In this document: positions 25,060 to 37,969 of the stretch, piece after piece | How positions within the stretch are numbered: the stretch's first letter is position 1 | Layout of the letters: every line of letters starts with the position of its first letter | From: Lethocerus indicus | Lineage: Eukaryota; Arthropoda; Insecta; Hemiptera; Belostomatidae | Direction: 5' to 3' | DNA length: 64,000 nt | NCBI GenBank assembly: GCA_019843655.1 | Contig: JACDQD010000001.1 | Coordinates: forward strand, 40,699,392 to 40,763,391 | The notes under the pieces: model-generated | Seen by the model: only the letters and a program-made list of their open reading frames with translations | Told to the model about the DNA's origin: nothing | Database searches by the model: none | Translations under genes and position numbers: made by a program

Positions 25060-28000
25060 ACTAAATGAACTCTGTTGACAGTAGGCTCCTGAAAGCTCCG
25101 TTCGAACTATACCATTCCAAGAACTGTTCTTCCCACCTTCCGAAGGAGCATAATCCGTCATCCTTTGACGCAGCCCCGAAACTGATGGTTAGCCCGGCGC
25201 GGAGGGGATCCCAGATCATTAGTGCTGATACAAGGAAGAGAATTCGAGTTATCTTTATATTTTTTTTTGGTCGGTGGAGCAGAGGGGGGAGTTTTCCCCG
25301 CGTCAGGTGATGTACGGACAAACTGCTTATGGTTGGGGGTCCGTTCGTCCCGAGCGTTTACGGGGCGTTGAACTGAGTTCCGATCGAGCACAATATCGGG
25401 AATGGGAAGGTGTGCAAAACGAAAAACAAGTGCGATGATACTCATCCGGTCGTTAACAGAGCGATACTGCCTAAAATTACGAATAAATTAACATAATAAC
25501 TTTATTATTACTACTATTGAAATTAAATCTAATTAAATCAAAAGGAAGTTATCTGACCCATACAATTACATATAAATCCGGAGACATGGGCCGCGCGTTT
25601 CGAAAACTCGTCAAAAATTAAGGTTAAGAATAATAAAAATAAACAATAAATCCGTACACATTTCTTACATTTCATTTCCTGGGAGACTGTCGAAGCATCG
25701 TTGATGCGTTATTAGTTTCCACCGTCGGGGCGAATGCTCTTCGAGGTTGGCGAAAAGAAGCAGGTTCCAGGGGGGCGTTTTTGAAATGAGGAAGTTATTG
25801 AGATATGTAGAGTAGCTAATTGAACCAATTGTCCCAGAAAAGTGCCAATGCATGAAAGACCGCGTCATCTTCTCGCGGCGTCTCCGCTCACGTCCCACTA
25901 GGCGGCCGTTCCACGAAATATTGTTTCAACTCTGCACTCCCAAGCTAAGCCGATATTATGTCTGCCTTTTGTCGGATGAAATAAAGGAATTTATATCCTG
26001 CAACCGAGGAATAGGAAATTTTTGTGGAATGTTTAGATTTCTGTCATTTGTTGATCAGAGGATTTGTCACAATAATATGCCCTCTGTTGGATAACACTAG
26101 TTTACACTTATTGGACAGTTTTCCGAAACGAAGCAAAAATGAGCAAATTTCCATGGGACTTTTTTAGTTTTTCCGCTGTACTATATCCGGAAGTCTCGAC
26201 ATTTAATTTCTGGCCACCCTGTATGTACACATTATTATATCTTGCCGGATTCATGAAAGAAACCCATCGTGTATTCTGTGTGGGGAATTGGGTAAGGGGT
26301 TTAAGAGTCGAGAGAGTTCAAGGTCGAGTTTTTCTTGGGGGAATGCCCGTTTGTGTTCATATTAATGACATGTGGCGGTGCCCCTAATGGCCGGTACCAT
26401 ACCCACGGCCACCGACAAACAGGCCGACACCCATTTTCACTAATGCACCAAATTACTTTCCCTTCCTCGGGTATTACGCCTCTTTACTCCGCCTCCTCCT
26501 CAGACGCTGGCGGTAGGGGCAGACAAATATTTCCCCGGCCGTCTTATCTCCGCCGATTTGTCGCCCGGCATCGACCATTTACGCTCCGCGGCATCCGGCT
26601 CCGGTCCTACTTCGGCTCCTGTTAGCCGAATTCGGGAATGGATTTGCTCCAATGAGAACGGAGGGATTCGCGCAGTTTTCGTTATACGCCGTGGGCTCAT
26701 TCTCGCCGTTTCTTCCTCCCGGCGAATGTTCCTCATTGATACTTTTCCTCGATTCCAAACAAAGCGGAATACTAGGTTTATATACATGGCCTATATTTTT
26801 ACAGACCAGCGTTAATATATTCCTTTCACACTACAACGATTTATTACATATTTGTCATATTTTACAGAAGAAAATATACGATTATCTCAGGCAAGGTGCA
26901 TCAGTCAGGAACATCATCGTCAGTGGCAGCATTCCTTTAGTATTTTAGAAAGCTGTTAAGAATTTCCTTTGGTTTTTCCACTATTGTTACGCGTTCGCCA
27001 CGTAATATAGATTCTTTATGTTGCACCGAACAGCTCGAAGCGGATCCAGCGGGAGAGTGATGGATTCCGAACTCTCGTTGACCCGAAAAGAATTAGATTA
27101 TATTCAAGAACTTAAATTATACAAATATATAACTGGAATGGACCTCGCCAAAGATCGCGAAGGTGCGGACACAATCCATTCATTCGCCCATTACCCCTCC
27201 TGTCGTTTTTCCCATTAAACGGAGCCGGATTGTAATGACAATCCAAGGATAAGTCGAGTGAGTGACGCCAGAAAAAAACTCGGAGTTGAGCGATGAGAAA
27301 AAACTGGAGGAAGAAAAAAAGGAAGAATTGTCGATCTAAAGTGAGATAGGTTACGGGGTTAATCTGGTTGACAGTGGCGTATTGCCTCCCGGTGAGATCA
27401 TTCTCTACTAGCCCACGCACGCCCTGTTAGAGCCGCTCTCTACGCTCCGCGAATTTAGATTGCATATCCGAAATCTACTTAGGCGGACTCTTCCCGCAGT
27501 TGCTAATACGACAACGGAGATGTTTCGATACCGTTCGGAGTACGCGTGTCGGCCATATTCAAATGGGAACGACTACAATGTTAACAGACATTACAGTATC
27601 GTCCAAACCCTACTATCTCCTCACATCCCAACGGCTCCTTACAGATGCCTGAAAATTGGAAAACAAATGTTTAAGAAAGGAGGAAAGCCAGTTGCCATTC
27701 TGCTGCATTTATATTAGTGCTACTCTAATATCAATTTCGCCGATTGTATTGTACAGTTGTGGCAATGAAACAGTTTACTTCCAGTACATGTTGGCCTACT
27801 GTGAACGAGAGGACCACTGACATTGACAGGGACTAAGAAGTATCTATGTCCTAAGTATGGCGGTAAGCCGGAATCACAGAATAAATTCCTCGAACTCTCC
27901 ACTCGGTAGATTTTATGGGCCGTAATAGTTGTTTTTTTATTTAAGAATAATTAGGCGTCATTTCAATATAAATATTCTGGATTGTCGGACATGAAACGGC

Positions 28001-28240
28001 CGATTGACCGGACCGAAGCTCGCTGTAATTAGGGCCCACTGAAGACCCCCGGACGCTAAACTAACCGGGAGGGAGGCCGACGCGAATTATTAACCGAAGA
28101 AGAAGCCGGGTGACCGCTCGAATAGTTGCCAGCAAACCGCGTTCAAACTCCCTCTGGGGGTTATTAGTTCCCCGTTAACTCAGGTTTTGTCCCTTCCTCC
28201 TCCGGCTAACGAACCCGACCGAAAACCTAACACAATGTAT
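25060..28240. other. CpG-rich non-coding patch
   Basis: Dense with short frames on both strands and rich in CpG, but without a recognisable domain, splice-consistent exon set, repeat or RNA gene. Confidence 0.4.
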
Positions 28241-28949
28241 TAATACGATACAAAATACGAATGCAATAAAAAATTTTAAAATCCTGCTCTTTTACACTTT
28301 GCCGAGGTTATTACAGAAATGCTATCCGGATACATTCTGGTGTTTATTAAATTTATATTTTATCGTCCTCTACTAGGATTTAAATTAAATTTTGATGTAC
28401 ACTACTTCAAAATTTATGGGTCCAAAATGTATTATTTTTTAACAGATTAAAAGTAATTAAAATTTTGACGAGTGTTCTTGAGTTATGTGCGTTCTACTCG
28501 CAATCCGTTCAAATTTATAATTTGATTGACCGGGGTTGGAATCCGGGTCAATCCGTCAGCGTCGGCTCTAAGCACTGGATCCTTGCCAGCTTTTCAAGCT
28601 AGTTCGATGCGCGCCGTTTAATTTGAAAATTGCTGTAATAATTCGCAAAAACCGTATTGAAGCCAGTCATAAATAATTGTACTTAATCGAAATTGAAAGA
28701 TGAAAATTACGTACGCCGTAGCTCACGAAAACAAAGAAAAATTGGTTTGTTTTTCAGGGTGATCGCAATCATATTTTCATTCGACAAGGGGACCACCGCC
28801 CAATTCCCTCACCGAATTCATATTCTTCTCCGTCATCTAATATGATAAATTGCAATCGACCGCGTAGGGTTCATATAGTTCTAGAATCCCTATTGAAATT
28901 CCATGGTTCCATATCAATTCCTTCTCTATGCAAGTGCAATATAAGAGAT

Positions 28950-29025
28950 CTTAGGGGAGATCCGGATTCGAACTCACGGTGAGGGATTTAATAACCAGAG
29001 CACTCTTTAGAATTCACAGTGTGCG
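28950..29025 (-). mobile_element. tRNA-like SINE remnant (weak)
   Basis: On the minus strand: AAAGAGTGCTCTGG, then AAATCCCTCACCG, then TGAGTTCGAATCCGGATC. The B-box matches at 10/11 (complement of 28964-28974), and AGAGTGC is typical of the end of a D-arm. The T-stem GTGAG has no partner, so the fold is broken. Confidence 0.35.
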
Positions 29026-29454
29026 TAGTTCCGCTTATATAACTGTTTAAGTGGATACGTTCATCTAGTAACAAACTAGTATTTTTCTTATAGACTTGTT
29101 CTCTCTACTTGTTCTCCGGTAAGCTGGTCTATAGACATCGGTGTTTTCATTCTTACGATCTTCTGTCTTCTCCCGTTGATTCGCTAAATGTGCCTAGAAT
29201 GTAGTTTGGGAATGAACAGAAATCCTTTACTAATAAGATGATAATAATTAGGAAGATATTACTATGACTGTCATCACTCATAAGTGCAGGAAGCTTCATC
29301 GGTGGCCGATATTTGCAGATAACCGAAACCATATTTGATCGCTTAAACATCTTGAATTATGCGTTTGTTTCTAAATATTATTCGAACCAAATAAAAATAC
29401 GTTAATTAATTCCAACCGAATTGTAAAATACGAAGCGTCCGATATCCATCCCCG

Positions 29455-29552
29455 CTGAAAATTTGTTATTTCATGCCAGCGACAATAACATTGCACATTT
29501 GTCCTTGTAACAATAAAGATTGATTGTACAACAAATGAAAAATAAAAAAAGG
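29455..29552 (+). mobile_element. Possible retroposon 3' end
   Basis: AATAAA at 29512 is followed directly by GATTGATTG, a short 4-base tandem, and shortly afterwards by an A-rich tail at 29538-29550. This resembles the 3' ends of insect LINEs and SINEs. No body of the element was identified upstream. Confidence 0.28.
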
Positions 29553-29559
29553 TTCCTCA

Positions 29560-31160
29560 GCTAGCGACCTTTCCCCAAGGAGTCCGCCACGTTTGCCGCA
29601 CGTAGTGTCCGTTGTGGAAAAGCCGTACTTGTCGCGGCGTAGCTGTCTGTTTGCCGAGATCCGAACAGGCCATTAGCGGTTTTCAGGGTTGTCGAGGGCC
29701 GTGGCCCACTCGAACTGCCCCCCGGGTGGAGGGGGCGGCTCCAGCTCTTTCATTTGCAATTCAATCGGAGCCCGGACAGAAGCCGGAACCCGCGGACAAA
29801 AACTCAGGGAATCCTCTTTTTTTTATCCCACTTTCGTTCCGGCCCACTCGATCCGGACGCGTTTCCGAGCGGCTGCGCCCGTACAAAATAGGAATATAAA
29901 TAAACGAAGGCGTTTATCAGTTCGATTTTCGGAGGGCGGCCAATAAACAAGGACGATTTCCATTGTTAGAAATATTTTTTTGTTGAATACACCACTGGGG
30001 GATTGAACTATTTATCGGAGTTACTACTCCGTATATCCGGAAAAAATAATCTTGAGGCAAATTGTTTTGGTGGGATTTCCTATTTTGAGATATCACGTTC
30101 GTCCAGGGAAAAGTATTGAAATTTAAGTACGCCTTGTCATATTATCTTCTGGAGTTCGAAACTGATTAATAATGGGTATGAAATAAACAACATTTTTATG
30201 CATCAATGGAACTAATAGAAAAGTAGAATATTTCAAACCATTTTCAAATTACGACGCGGGATAATTTATTTAATTTGTTATTTTAAAGTATAAGTTCACG
30301 CCATAAGAAGGTTTTTCAAAACTTTTATTGAAGACAGTTTAACTTTAAACCTAGTAAATCCAACTATTATGTCTGTTTTCATAATACTGTTACTGCGTTA
30401 AATTATTTTATAATACGGATTCATTATAGTAACTAGGATACAGGAATTTATTGATAATGCACCTGGCTAGAGTTTAATTTTGTTACAGAGAAAACAATCG
30501 TAAAATAACAGCTTTAAATGTAGTTTTAATATTTCTGCACGTGTATACGTCGCCTTTTTGCGTTCGATATAGAGATTAAAATTTAATATAAGGACGTTAA
30601 AAACTTCGGATTTAGGTTATGATGATGAACCATGATACGAATGATTATTATTCTTGCGATCAAACCTATAAGCCCCGTGTTATTACTGGCTATTAGGGGC
30701 CCCGGAGATGGGCGAGGGAGGGGACGCCCGCGTCTGAAAATTCCCTGCATTCCTCAATTCCTCGACCCGAGTATTTTCTTCTCCTTCCCCGCTCTAACCG
30801 GGGACAGTTCTTGTTTTTTCTGTTTTTTTTTCTTTTAATCGCGCCACCAAATATAATGGCCCTCAATAAAAACAAAATAGGCCTTAATTTTTTATCGGCT
30901 TCTCCGTTCCCGGCCGCTTCTTTCCGTCCTCTTTCTATTCTCGTTGTTCCGAATGCGAAAAAATGGGATTTCCCAGATTTAATAAGTACCTATTTTTTTC
31001 GTTACCGCTTTTCTCCTTTTTTTTCTCCGAACTGACGTGATAGAGCGTGACTTTGGGTGTTCGTTGGTCTGCAGTTCCGGTGTCCCGGGAAGGAGATGAA
31101 AATTAATAAGGCCGTCATCAATGCGTGAACTCCGCTCGCCCCACTTTTTTCGAATCCACT
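29560..31160. other. GC-rich island, AT-rich tract, GC-richer patch
   Basis: A compact GC-rich island at about 29.56-29.90 kb carries frames of 85-95 codons in two phases, which argues against either being real. An AT-rich tract follows to about 30.66 kb, then a GC-richer patch. No gene identified. Confidence 0.4.
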
Positions 31161-31165
31161 ACGCC

Positions 31166-31236
31166 GATCAAACTCTTCTGTCTAAAACCTCTAAATTATT
31201 TTCGTTCGACAATTATATATTTTAAATAATTGATTT
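31166..31236 (+). repeat. Local direct duplication, left copy
   Basis: Contains GATCAAACTCTT, a short spacer, CTAAATTATTTTCG and then TTCGACAATTATATATTT. The right copy lies about 192-196 bases downstream. The two are about 85 percent alike over the shared blocks, with one insertion of about 5-6 bases in the right copy. This is a diverged segmental duplication or two units of a repeat of roughly 195 bp. Confidence 0.75.
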
Positions 31237-31357
31237 CATTGAGAACAATAAACATAACTGGGTTGAGTTATAATATTAGGACCTCCGTTATCACTCTTTT
31301 GTTCTGAAAACAATAAAGTATTTAGATTGTACTATAAACTCGCCTATGTTTACAGCG

Positions 31358-31431
31358 GATGAAACTCTTGCGTCAACTGCTTTGTGGCTAAATTATTTCG
31401 GTTCGACAATTATATATTTAATATTATTAAA
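31358..31431 (+). repeat. Local direct duplication, right copy
   Basis: Contains GATGAAACTCTT, then CTAAATTATTTCGG, then TTCGACAATTATATATTT. The DNA between the copies holds two other similar strings, GAGAACAATAAA (about 31241) and GAAAACAATAAA (about 31306). No third copy was seen on either side. Confidence 0.75.
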
Positions 31432-33084
31432 CAGATGAGTGGATGTTCCAAACCCTTGGGCGTCTTACAAACCGAACAAATTCAGTTGAAGATTTTCCCT
31501 GACAAAAGGTTTCGAGAAGAGGACTCGCGAGTCGATCCCTCGGAGGCCTTCCGGGCCGGAATTCCAAATTTTTTAAAACCCAAAAACGTAATATCTCAAT
31601 CGATACCGCCTTGCATCCTACCATGATGGACGTCGGATGACGTGGGGAGGAGGATCCAGGTATGCATACTTATCTGTTCGTTTGAAATTACGACGTTGAC
31701 CTTTTTTTTCCCCACCCAATCTCCGTCGTCCCCCACATATGAATATAGCTCAGATTCCCGGGTCAGATAAGGCGTAGGACCTATCCCGCCGCGTAATATC
31801 CCAAAAATTATTGCTCCTCCCTCTCTGTCGGCGATATTAATGTCTGCCCCGGTCGACCGAAGGGTACCCCGAGCGACGTTCGACCGTTTATTGTTCGAAG
31901 GTTTAACTGCGTCGGACCTTTTTTTTCATGGCAGGCTCGAAATAACAGGGATCGGTAGGTTTCGTCACCTGGACAATCGTCAATATCATTTTCTATCAAT
32001 TTAATACGAACTTTAGAAGACCCGGTTGAGCATCCTGTCCACACTGTTAATTAGGTGCAATTGTTTAAGCACACTATGTTTTGAGAAATATCTATTATTA
32101 CAAACCTAGATACGTTACTATCTACTTTCCGGTTCGTCCGCATATTGCCGGAAAGAACCCACAGCGGCTTCATGACCACTCCCATTTTTGAACCTCTGTC
32201 CACAGGAATTGTTGATCGCTTTCATCCTAGTATGGATTTAATTAGTGGCAAACTGCCTTCTGTTGTATGCATTTATGTGTCTGTAGATATACATAAATAT
32301 CATAATTACTAGGCAAAATTATACCTTCGGGAAAGACATCTTTTTCCTTCGAAAGAGAAAACGCGGAAGGAAAGATGACATAGAACGGCCCGAGACGAGG
32401 TCGTAAACACGATGCGTAATGCCCCCTTACAGTTGTCTTAATTCAGGTGCACCAACCCCTCTACAATTTCACGGTTGAACAGGCTCTCAGCCAGCGAACA
32501 GATTTCAGCCGGTGAGTGGGATGAGGTTGCCGGTCGTGGCGAGGGGGCCCAGAGGGGGGATACATAAACGCGGAGCTAATAAATCGGCCGCCACCCACCC
32601 CGGCCCTCCCCCCTCCGTCCACCTACGTAATAATTTCCGATACTAATTTGGATTTTCAACAGAACCTTGAAACCGCCGTTTGAAAAACAATTCCGCGGCA
32701 GGAAGGCGGAGCCCATTAAAAGGCGGCGAGTAAAGAGACTGGAAGCCGCACGGTGGCTGAAGGCTTTTAAGAATGGCACGTTATTACTGCCGGAGCCATC
32801 AGGATCGCTTATAACAACTCATAAGCAATAAACTGTGTGGTTGTGCTGTTGGCTATGCAGCGTTTCCGGGCACTCGGGTCAACCCGAACACAACTGAAAT
32901 ATCACGACGAAGTCGCCTTCGTTTGGCTTTTATGTTTAAATAATTTCTGATTTGAAATCCTTCAAATTGAATTGCACTAGAGGTTATACGCGTATAATAT
33001 ATTTATAATAAGGACACTACCATTATGTGAATATTACCCAGTAAACTGGAATTTATGAGCTCCTCTCGTTTAATCGAGAACGAA

Positions 33085-33150
33085 GGTTCGATCCTGGGAT
33101 TCGAAACTGGGTCGAGGCGTAAACGCCGTAACGCCCTGGGTTTAGAAGAA
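33085..33150 (-). mobile_element. tRNA-like SINE remnant
   Basis: On the minus strand GTTTCGAATCC matches the B-box at 10/11 (complement of 33097-33107). It is preceded by a perfect anticodon-arm-like hairpin, GGCGT-TT-ACGCC (complement of 33116-33127), and AGGGCGTTACG. The arrangement resembles the 52.8 and 60.5 kb segments. The T-stem is mismatched. Confidence 0.4.
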
Positions 33151-33373
33151 AAATATTTTTTCTCGTCTCCGAGCAAAGGACCCTATCCCCTATCCGCTAT
33201 TTTGGTTGTTTACTGACGGTGGAAGAAACATCGCGATTTTGTCGAATTTTTTCAAGATCCCTGGTTAATTTACGACCTCATTTGCACCGATGATTCTACT
33301 TTTCATTCCTTTGCAGTCTTGGGAGCATCTAAAAGCAACGGGAAACCTGTCGAGCTCATTCCAGATTTTTTTT

Positions 33374-33420
33374 ACTCTCAACACTACTGGGCTCTTAAAG
33401 ATGAATGACTGAGCAAAACG
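33374..33420 (+). repeat. Dispersed repeat family A, copy 1 (diverged)
   Basis: Starts ACTCTCAACACTAC and continues CTCTTAAAGATGAATGACTG. The second half closely matches the copy at 62.6 kb (TTCTTAAAAATGAATGACTG). This copy lacks part of the GCCTGG core, so it is the weakest member of the family. Origin and function are unknown. Confidence 0.5.
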
Positions 33421-36245
33421 ATTTCATCGTCTTAGAAATTCATTCTCGCCGTCGGTCCCCCGCGCATCTACGCCAGGCAGTACTTTATCCGGCAAAGTAC
33501 CCTATACCCCGTTCCGCTACCTGGAGGCGTTTACAATTGGGCCAATCGAATCCGACCGGGCAATAAACAAAATCCCGGGTGTTACTACGGGAGTTATGCA
33601 GGGCTCGTCGGTTGTAATAGGACACCTCGCATTATCCCATTCTCATCCCGGTCACATACCTAGTAGTTCCCTTGTCCCAGGTGACCTTTTTCCCCGACGA
33701 CGGCTGTTGATCAAGGCTTATTTATGCGGCCGTTCAGGAATTCATCGATAAGTCCTACGTATAACTCATCCCTGTCCGGACATTAGTATTCAAAAATTGG
33801 AGGTGAAATTTCGAGTTTGAACTCAAATATCAACCCCGCCCGTTAACAAATTTCATACTATTGAAATATGAACCCACCGAATAGGTGGACCCAGCTGCGC
33901 GACACTAATATTTCTCTATACGCGAAGCATGTAGCCGGGCCGGTTTCGCGGAGACTTTCGGGCCACGAAATCGCCCCGGGGCGGAAATAAAGGAACAATT
34001 ATCCGAACGACGTCGGCGTTAAGAAGGGCGGGGAGAAGAAGGAGAAGAAAGGATAAAAAAGGGAGAAATAATAGGAACTGGCTCTCCGAGCAAATGGGTA
34101 AGGCCGGAACGGATGTGTCGGAGGAATAACGGGAGCAGTTTTCCTGCGCCCCCTCCCCAACAGACACTCATTACCTCCGCGACAGGATCTTAGCCGAGAG
34201 CCGACAATCACTTTTGTTCGTCCCAGTCTTTTTTTTTTCATTTTTGTTTTTTGTCTCCGTTTCATTTTTTCGTTTATCAATTCTGCGGGCCGGGTGTTTG
34301 TCTCCCGGGCGGCGTTTTCTCGCGTTCCGACGTCCCTTTCCGGATAAGGGGACCGCGACGTGATCGATTTAAATATAAGTTCGGTGTATTATTCACAGTT
34401 TCTCCTTACGTCCAGTCCAAACGACAGTTAGAAGACAGTCACACTCGATACTGGCGCTGATACGAGCATAAGCAATAAGATGGCAGAAGTAAATAGAGAC
34501 CGATTTTATTTACGCTCACACATGCATGCGTAAAAATATAGTCAGGCTTAAAGATGGCCTGTTACCACCATTAAACAACCATATACGCGAGGAAGAATTT
34601 CCATGGGATACAGAGCTCTGTATCAACGAACTCAAAAATCTGTGGATTGGAAAAATAATCGAAGTTTAAATATATTTCCAAAGGTCCACTGGATATGAAA
34701 CCGATAGACAATTTTTTGCATCCCGTCGAATTTAAAATGGCCTAAACATTACAAAATTAGATTTAATGACCACGGTTTAATGGAGATTTTGGCGAAAAAC
34801 ACCTTATTTCGTCAATGACAATTATATTTTGATATTTTAAATTGAAAATAAAAGTTTTTTATCTTATTGGTGTCCATACACTTCTTTAGCACTTGTGTAT
34901 ATATAACACAGAGTTTAGTGATGCGAGGGTGAGTAGTTAAATAGAAGTTAGGTAGTGTGAAGCGGCTGAAGGCGATACTCGCTATACTTACGGTGAAGAA
35001 ATATAGTATACAATACATATACTCACTCTTTAATTTGAGTCTAGTATAACTGCACCATTATACTATTTGGAGATGGTAACTATCCTTTTGCAATTAACCA
35101 AAATGGCGCGTTTAGAAATTCTTCCACCAATTCTGCCGATGTCTGCAGACTGTCCCAAATTATCCCCATTTTAAAAATTAATTTCTCCAATTCTTAAGTC
35201 GTTTAAAGAGTTTTTAGAGCGGAGAGTTGTAAATCCCCCGCACTTCCACTGTTCTACGGCCCGAAAAGGAAGGCCGGCTGATAAACGTCCGAAGGCCGCG
35301 ATTACGATGGCCGATAATGGGACCGGACCGCTCAGAAATCCCCGACCGTATCTCCCACAGTTCGCCGTCCACCGACGACTTAAGGCTTCTCCAGACAGGA
35401 ATTGGGCGGAAGACGGCCATTTCTTGAATATCCGCCCGATAGCCCACCCAGTTATGCGAGTTCCCCGAATCACGGATCTTTCATAACTCTTGTTCCACTG
35501 AATATTTCCAATCGGGACAATGCATTTGAGTTACATTCTACATAATAAACAGTTTCTGGAAACTGTCTGCAAATTTCCTTCCGCCAGTTTTCCGGTTGAT
35601 GAAGCACATTATAACACAAAATATCTAAATAAAAAGGCCACGGTTACAAAAACATTTTCTCATTTATGAGAAAATAATTTCAATTCCAAATAAAACATTT
35701 TTTTAGATTAAAGAATTCGATGAATATATTAAATTTCTGTTCGATGTGAACAAATCCTCCAGAATGCCTGAAATTGTGTATATATAAGCAATGAAATTAT
35801 TTAGTTCTGAGATAATAATGAAGGCAGTATTCAAGAATCGGACGGAACTCAGTGGTTTCTTAGTAAGTATCGTTTAGGCACATCCCTGAAACATTATGTG
35901 GAATAAGAAAGGAGAGAGTTCCAGAGTTGAAATATAATTGATAAATCCGAGACGACTTTTGTCTCGCGGCAAAAGAGCAAAGGCTCCGCTATCGGCCGAA
36001 GGAGTAATTTAAAGAAACAGAGCTCATTTTCACAGAAAAAAGAAGAGAAAAATAAATATGGAACGGTTTTCCGGGAGGATTAATATCCGGGTACAAAGGA
36101 AGCGAGCCCAACCCCCTATAGCCAGTTCGCCACGAGATAGCGGTGGAGTCCATCTGAAAACTACCTTGTCGGGAGCATCATCAAAGGGAGGATCCTCTAA
36201 GCTCCCCCTCCCGCTGAAAAAAAAACCCTTAAAATCGATCCCATC

Positions 36246-36286
36246 CCTTGTCCCGATTAAATAGACAATGCGCCAGCCATTGTCCC
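36246..36286. promoter_or_regulatory. HMG-site-like triplet
   Basis: CTTGTCCCG, GACAATGCG and CCATTGTCCC occur within 40 bases. The last is identical to decamers at 45640, 46736 and 52654. Weak support for function. Confidence 0.2.
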
Positions 36287-37940
36287 TGAGAAAGACTCTG
36301 TTATTCAATGACGGACCGACAAATTTCGGCTAAACTGAAGAACAGAAGAAAGGAGGGCAAAGAAAAGAAAAAAGGCTCCTGATTGGTTATTGATCATCAA
36401 AATTCTGGCGTATTAACGTCCTAATTTGAAACACGGTATTATATATCAAACAGCACTATCTAATACACTGTAGAATAATGTTGCCGTACATAGTGGGAGT
36501 CGGGCGCCCGTCACAGCAGAACCGGTCTGACTCGCTTGTTAAAATTCATACTAATTTGACTAAACACAGTATGTCATCGCTCATTCTCTTCTCGTTAATT
36601 TCAGCCTAGAGAAAATGCGTTAATGGCTGCAAAAATTATGAAAGCTTTAAATATATTTATATATCAGCTATCTTTCAACCTAGTCGTTCAGAACTTAAGA
36701 ACGGAGATTATAAGAAATGAGAAAAGTAATGCATTTTTCGTGTTAATTTTCTTATCAAGAGAACGTAACAAAAGTAACGACACATTATTTCGCTCGACAC
36801 AAGTACTTAAATTATCACTGCATCATTCCTTGTCCCTTAACCGAGGATTTTTGGCGAAGTCTAAACACCGTTGTCCGCAAAATCCGTAGCGATTCAACCA
36901 TACGGTTTATGAGGTCGCTGCAAAAAATAAAACTGGTAATTTTTTGGAATTTATAAGTACTCGACAGCTGTATAGAAATTACGAAAGCCGAAAAAACCTA
37001 GGGTCGCTCCCAACCTATCTGGAGACCAGACCACATCTCTCTTTAAGACACGGAAAAATTAATTTCTGGCTGGAAATCCTTCTGCGGACATACGAGAGTT
37101 TTACGAGCCTGCCCGAACGTGGCCCATAAGATCGTAAAACGTGATTGAAGAGAGACAGGTATGTTTTATGACTGCTTTCATTTTGTCGTAGGAAATCCCT
37201 TTCTCTCGTACAATCGACCTGTGTACACGTCTTATACTGCAATACCAATGTTGTTCCCCTATAACCCCCTACACTTCGGGCATTCTATTAAAGCTTAATC
37301 TAGACTAAAATATTGATAATCAGAAATATGCAGGGAGTAAAATGTACAGGTAGGATCATTCAATTTCCAATAGAAACTCCGTGTACTTTAAAAAAATGTC
37401 ACGACATAAGAAATTGCAGTAAATATTTTTTCATTTAAATATTGCTCTTTATATAGTTTATATAATTTTTAAATAGTCTTTTAAAAAAATAGTAGGGATC
37501 GGCTAATGTCACTTCTATGTTACTGAAGGCACAAAAGACCCGACTGGCCATATGGCAGAAAAGTTGAAATAGGTATATCATAAGATAGATTGATAACAAC
37601 AGATTGAGATTAAAACTAGAATTTATGTCTACTCCTATACTCCCCTTTTGAAAATGACCGCAGATCCTTTTTAGTCCGAACCTCCAGTAGTAGTTATTTT
37701 GATAGTTGTCGAAACAAGAACTGGATAGCGAATCTAGCGTACCTAGCTAGTGTTTTAGTTGGCAACATCCGAGTAGTGCCTTTCTGGGCTACATCAGTGC
37801 TAGCAATGAGCGGTCAACTCGGCAACTGATAAGATACCGTAATCTTTTTGTCGTCGTTAGCCTCCGATATCAGGATAAATGTGATTAATAGAATTGTCAA
37901 CAGGGACTTTTTTGAAGGAAGTGAACTTCCACACACATAC

Positions 37941-37969
37941 AGAGAGCGAGAGAGAGAGAGAAAAAGAGC
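37941..37969. repeat. GA-rich microsatellite
   Basis: AGAGAGCGAGAGAGAGAGAG followed by AAAAAGAG. Confidence 0.9.

Larger units (their letters stand above)
31630..34470. other. CpG-rich non-coding patch
   Basis: Holds the family A copy at 33.4 kb and the tRNA-like segment at 33.1 kb. A GA-rich stretch is present at about 34.02-34.07 kb. No protein-coding exon recognised. Confidence 0.4.

Noticed and set aside
28520..28570. Plus-strand B-box-like GGTTGGAATCC
   Set aside because: One mismatch in the invariant part, no paired stems and no tRNA-like sequence upstream.
29612..29946. Two overlapping plus-strand frames (95 and 85 codons) in a GC-rich island as an exon
   Set aside because: Two phases are equally open, with no recognisable domain and no convincing splice-site arrangement.
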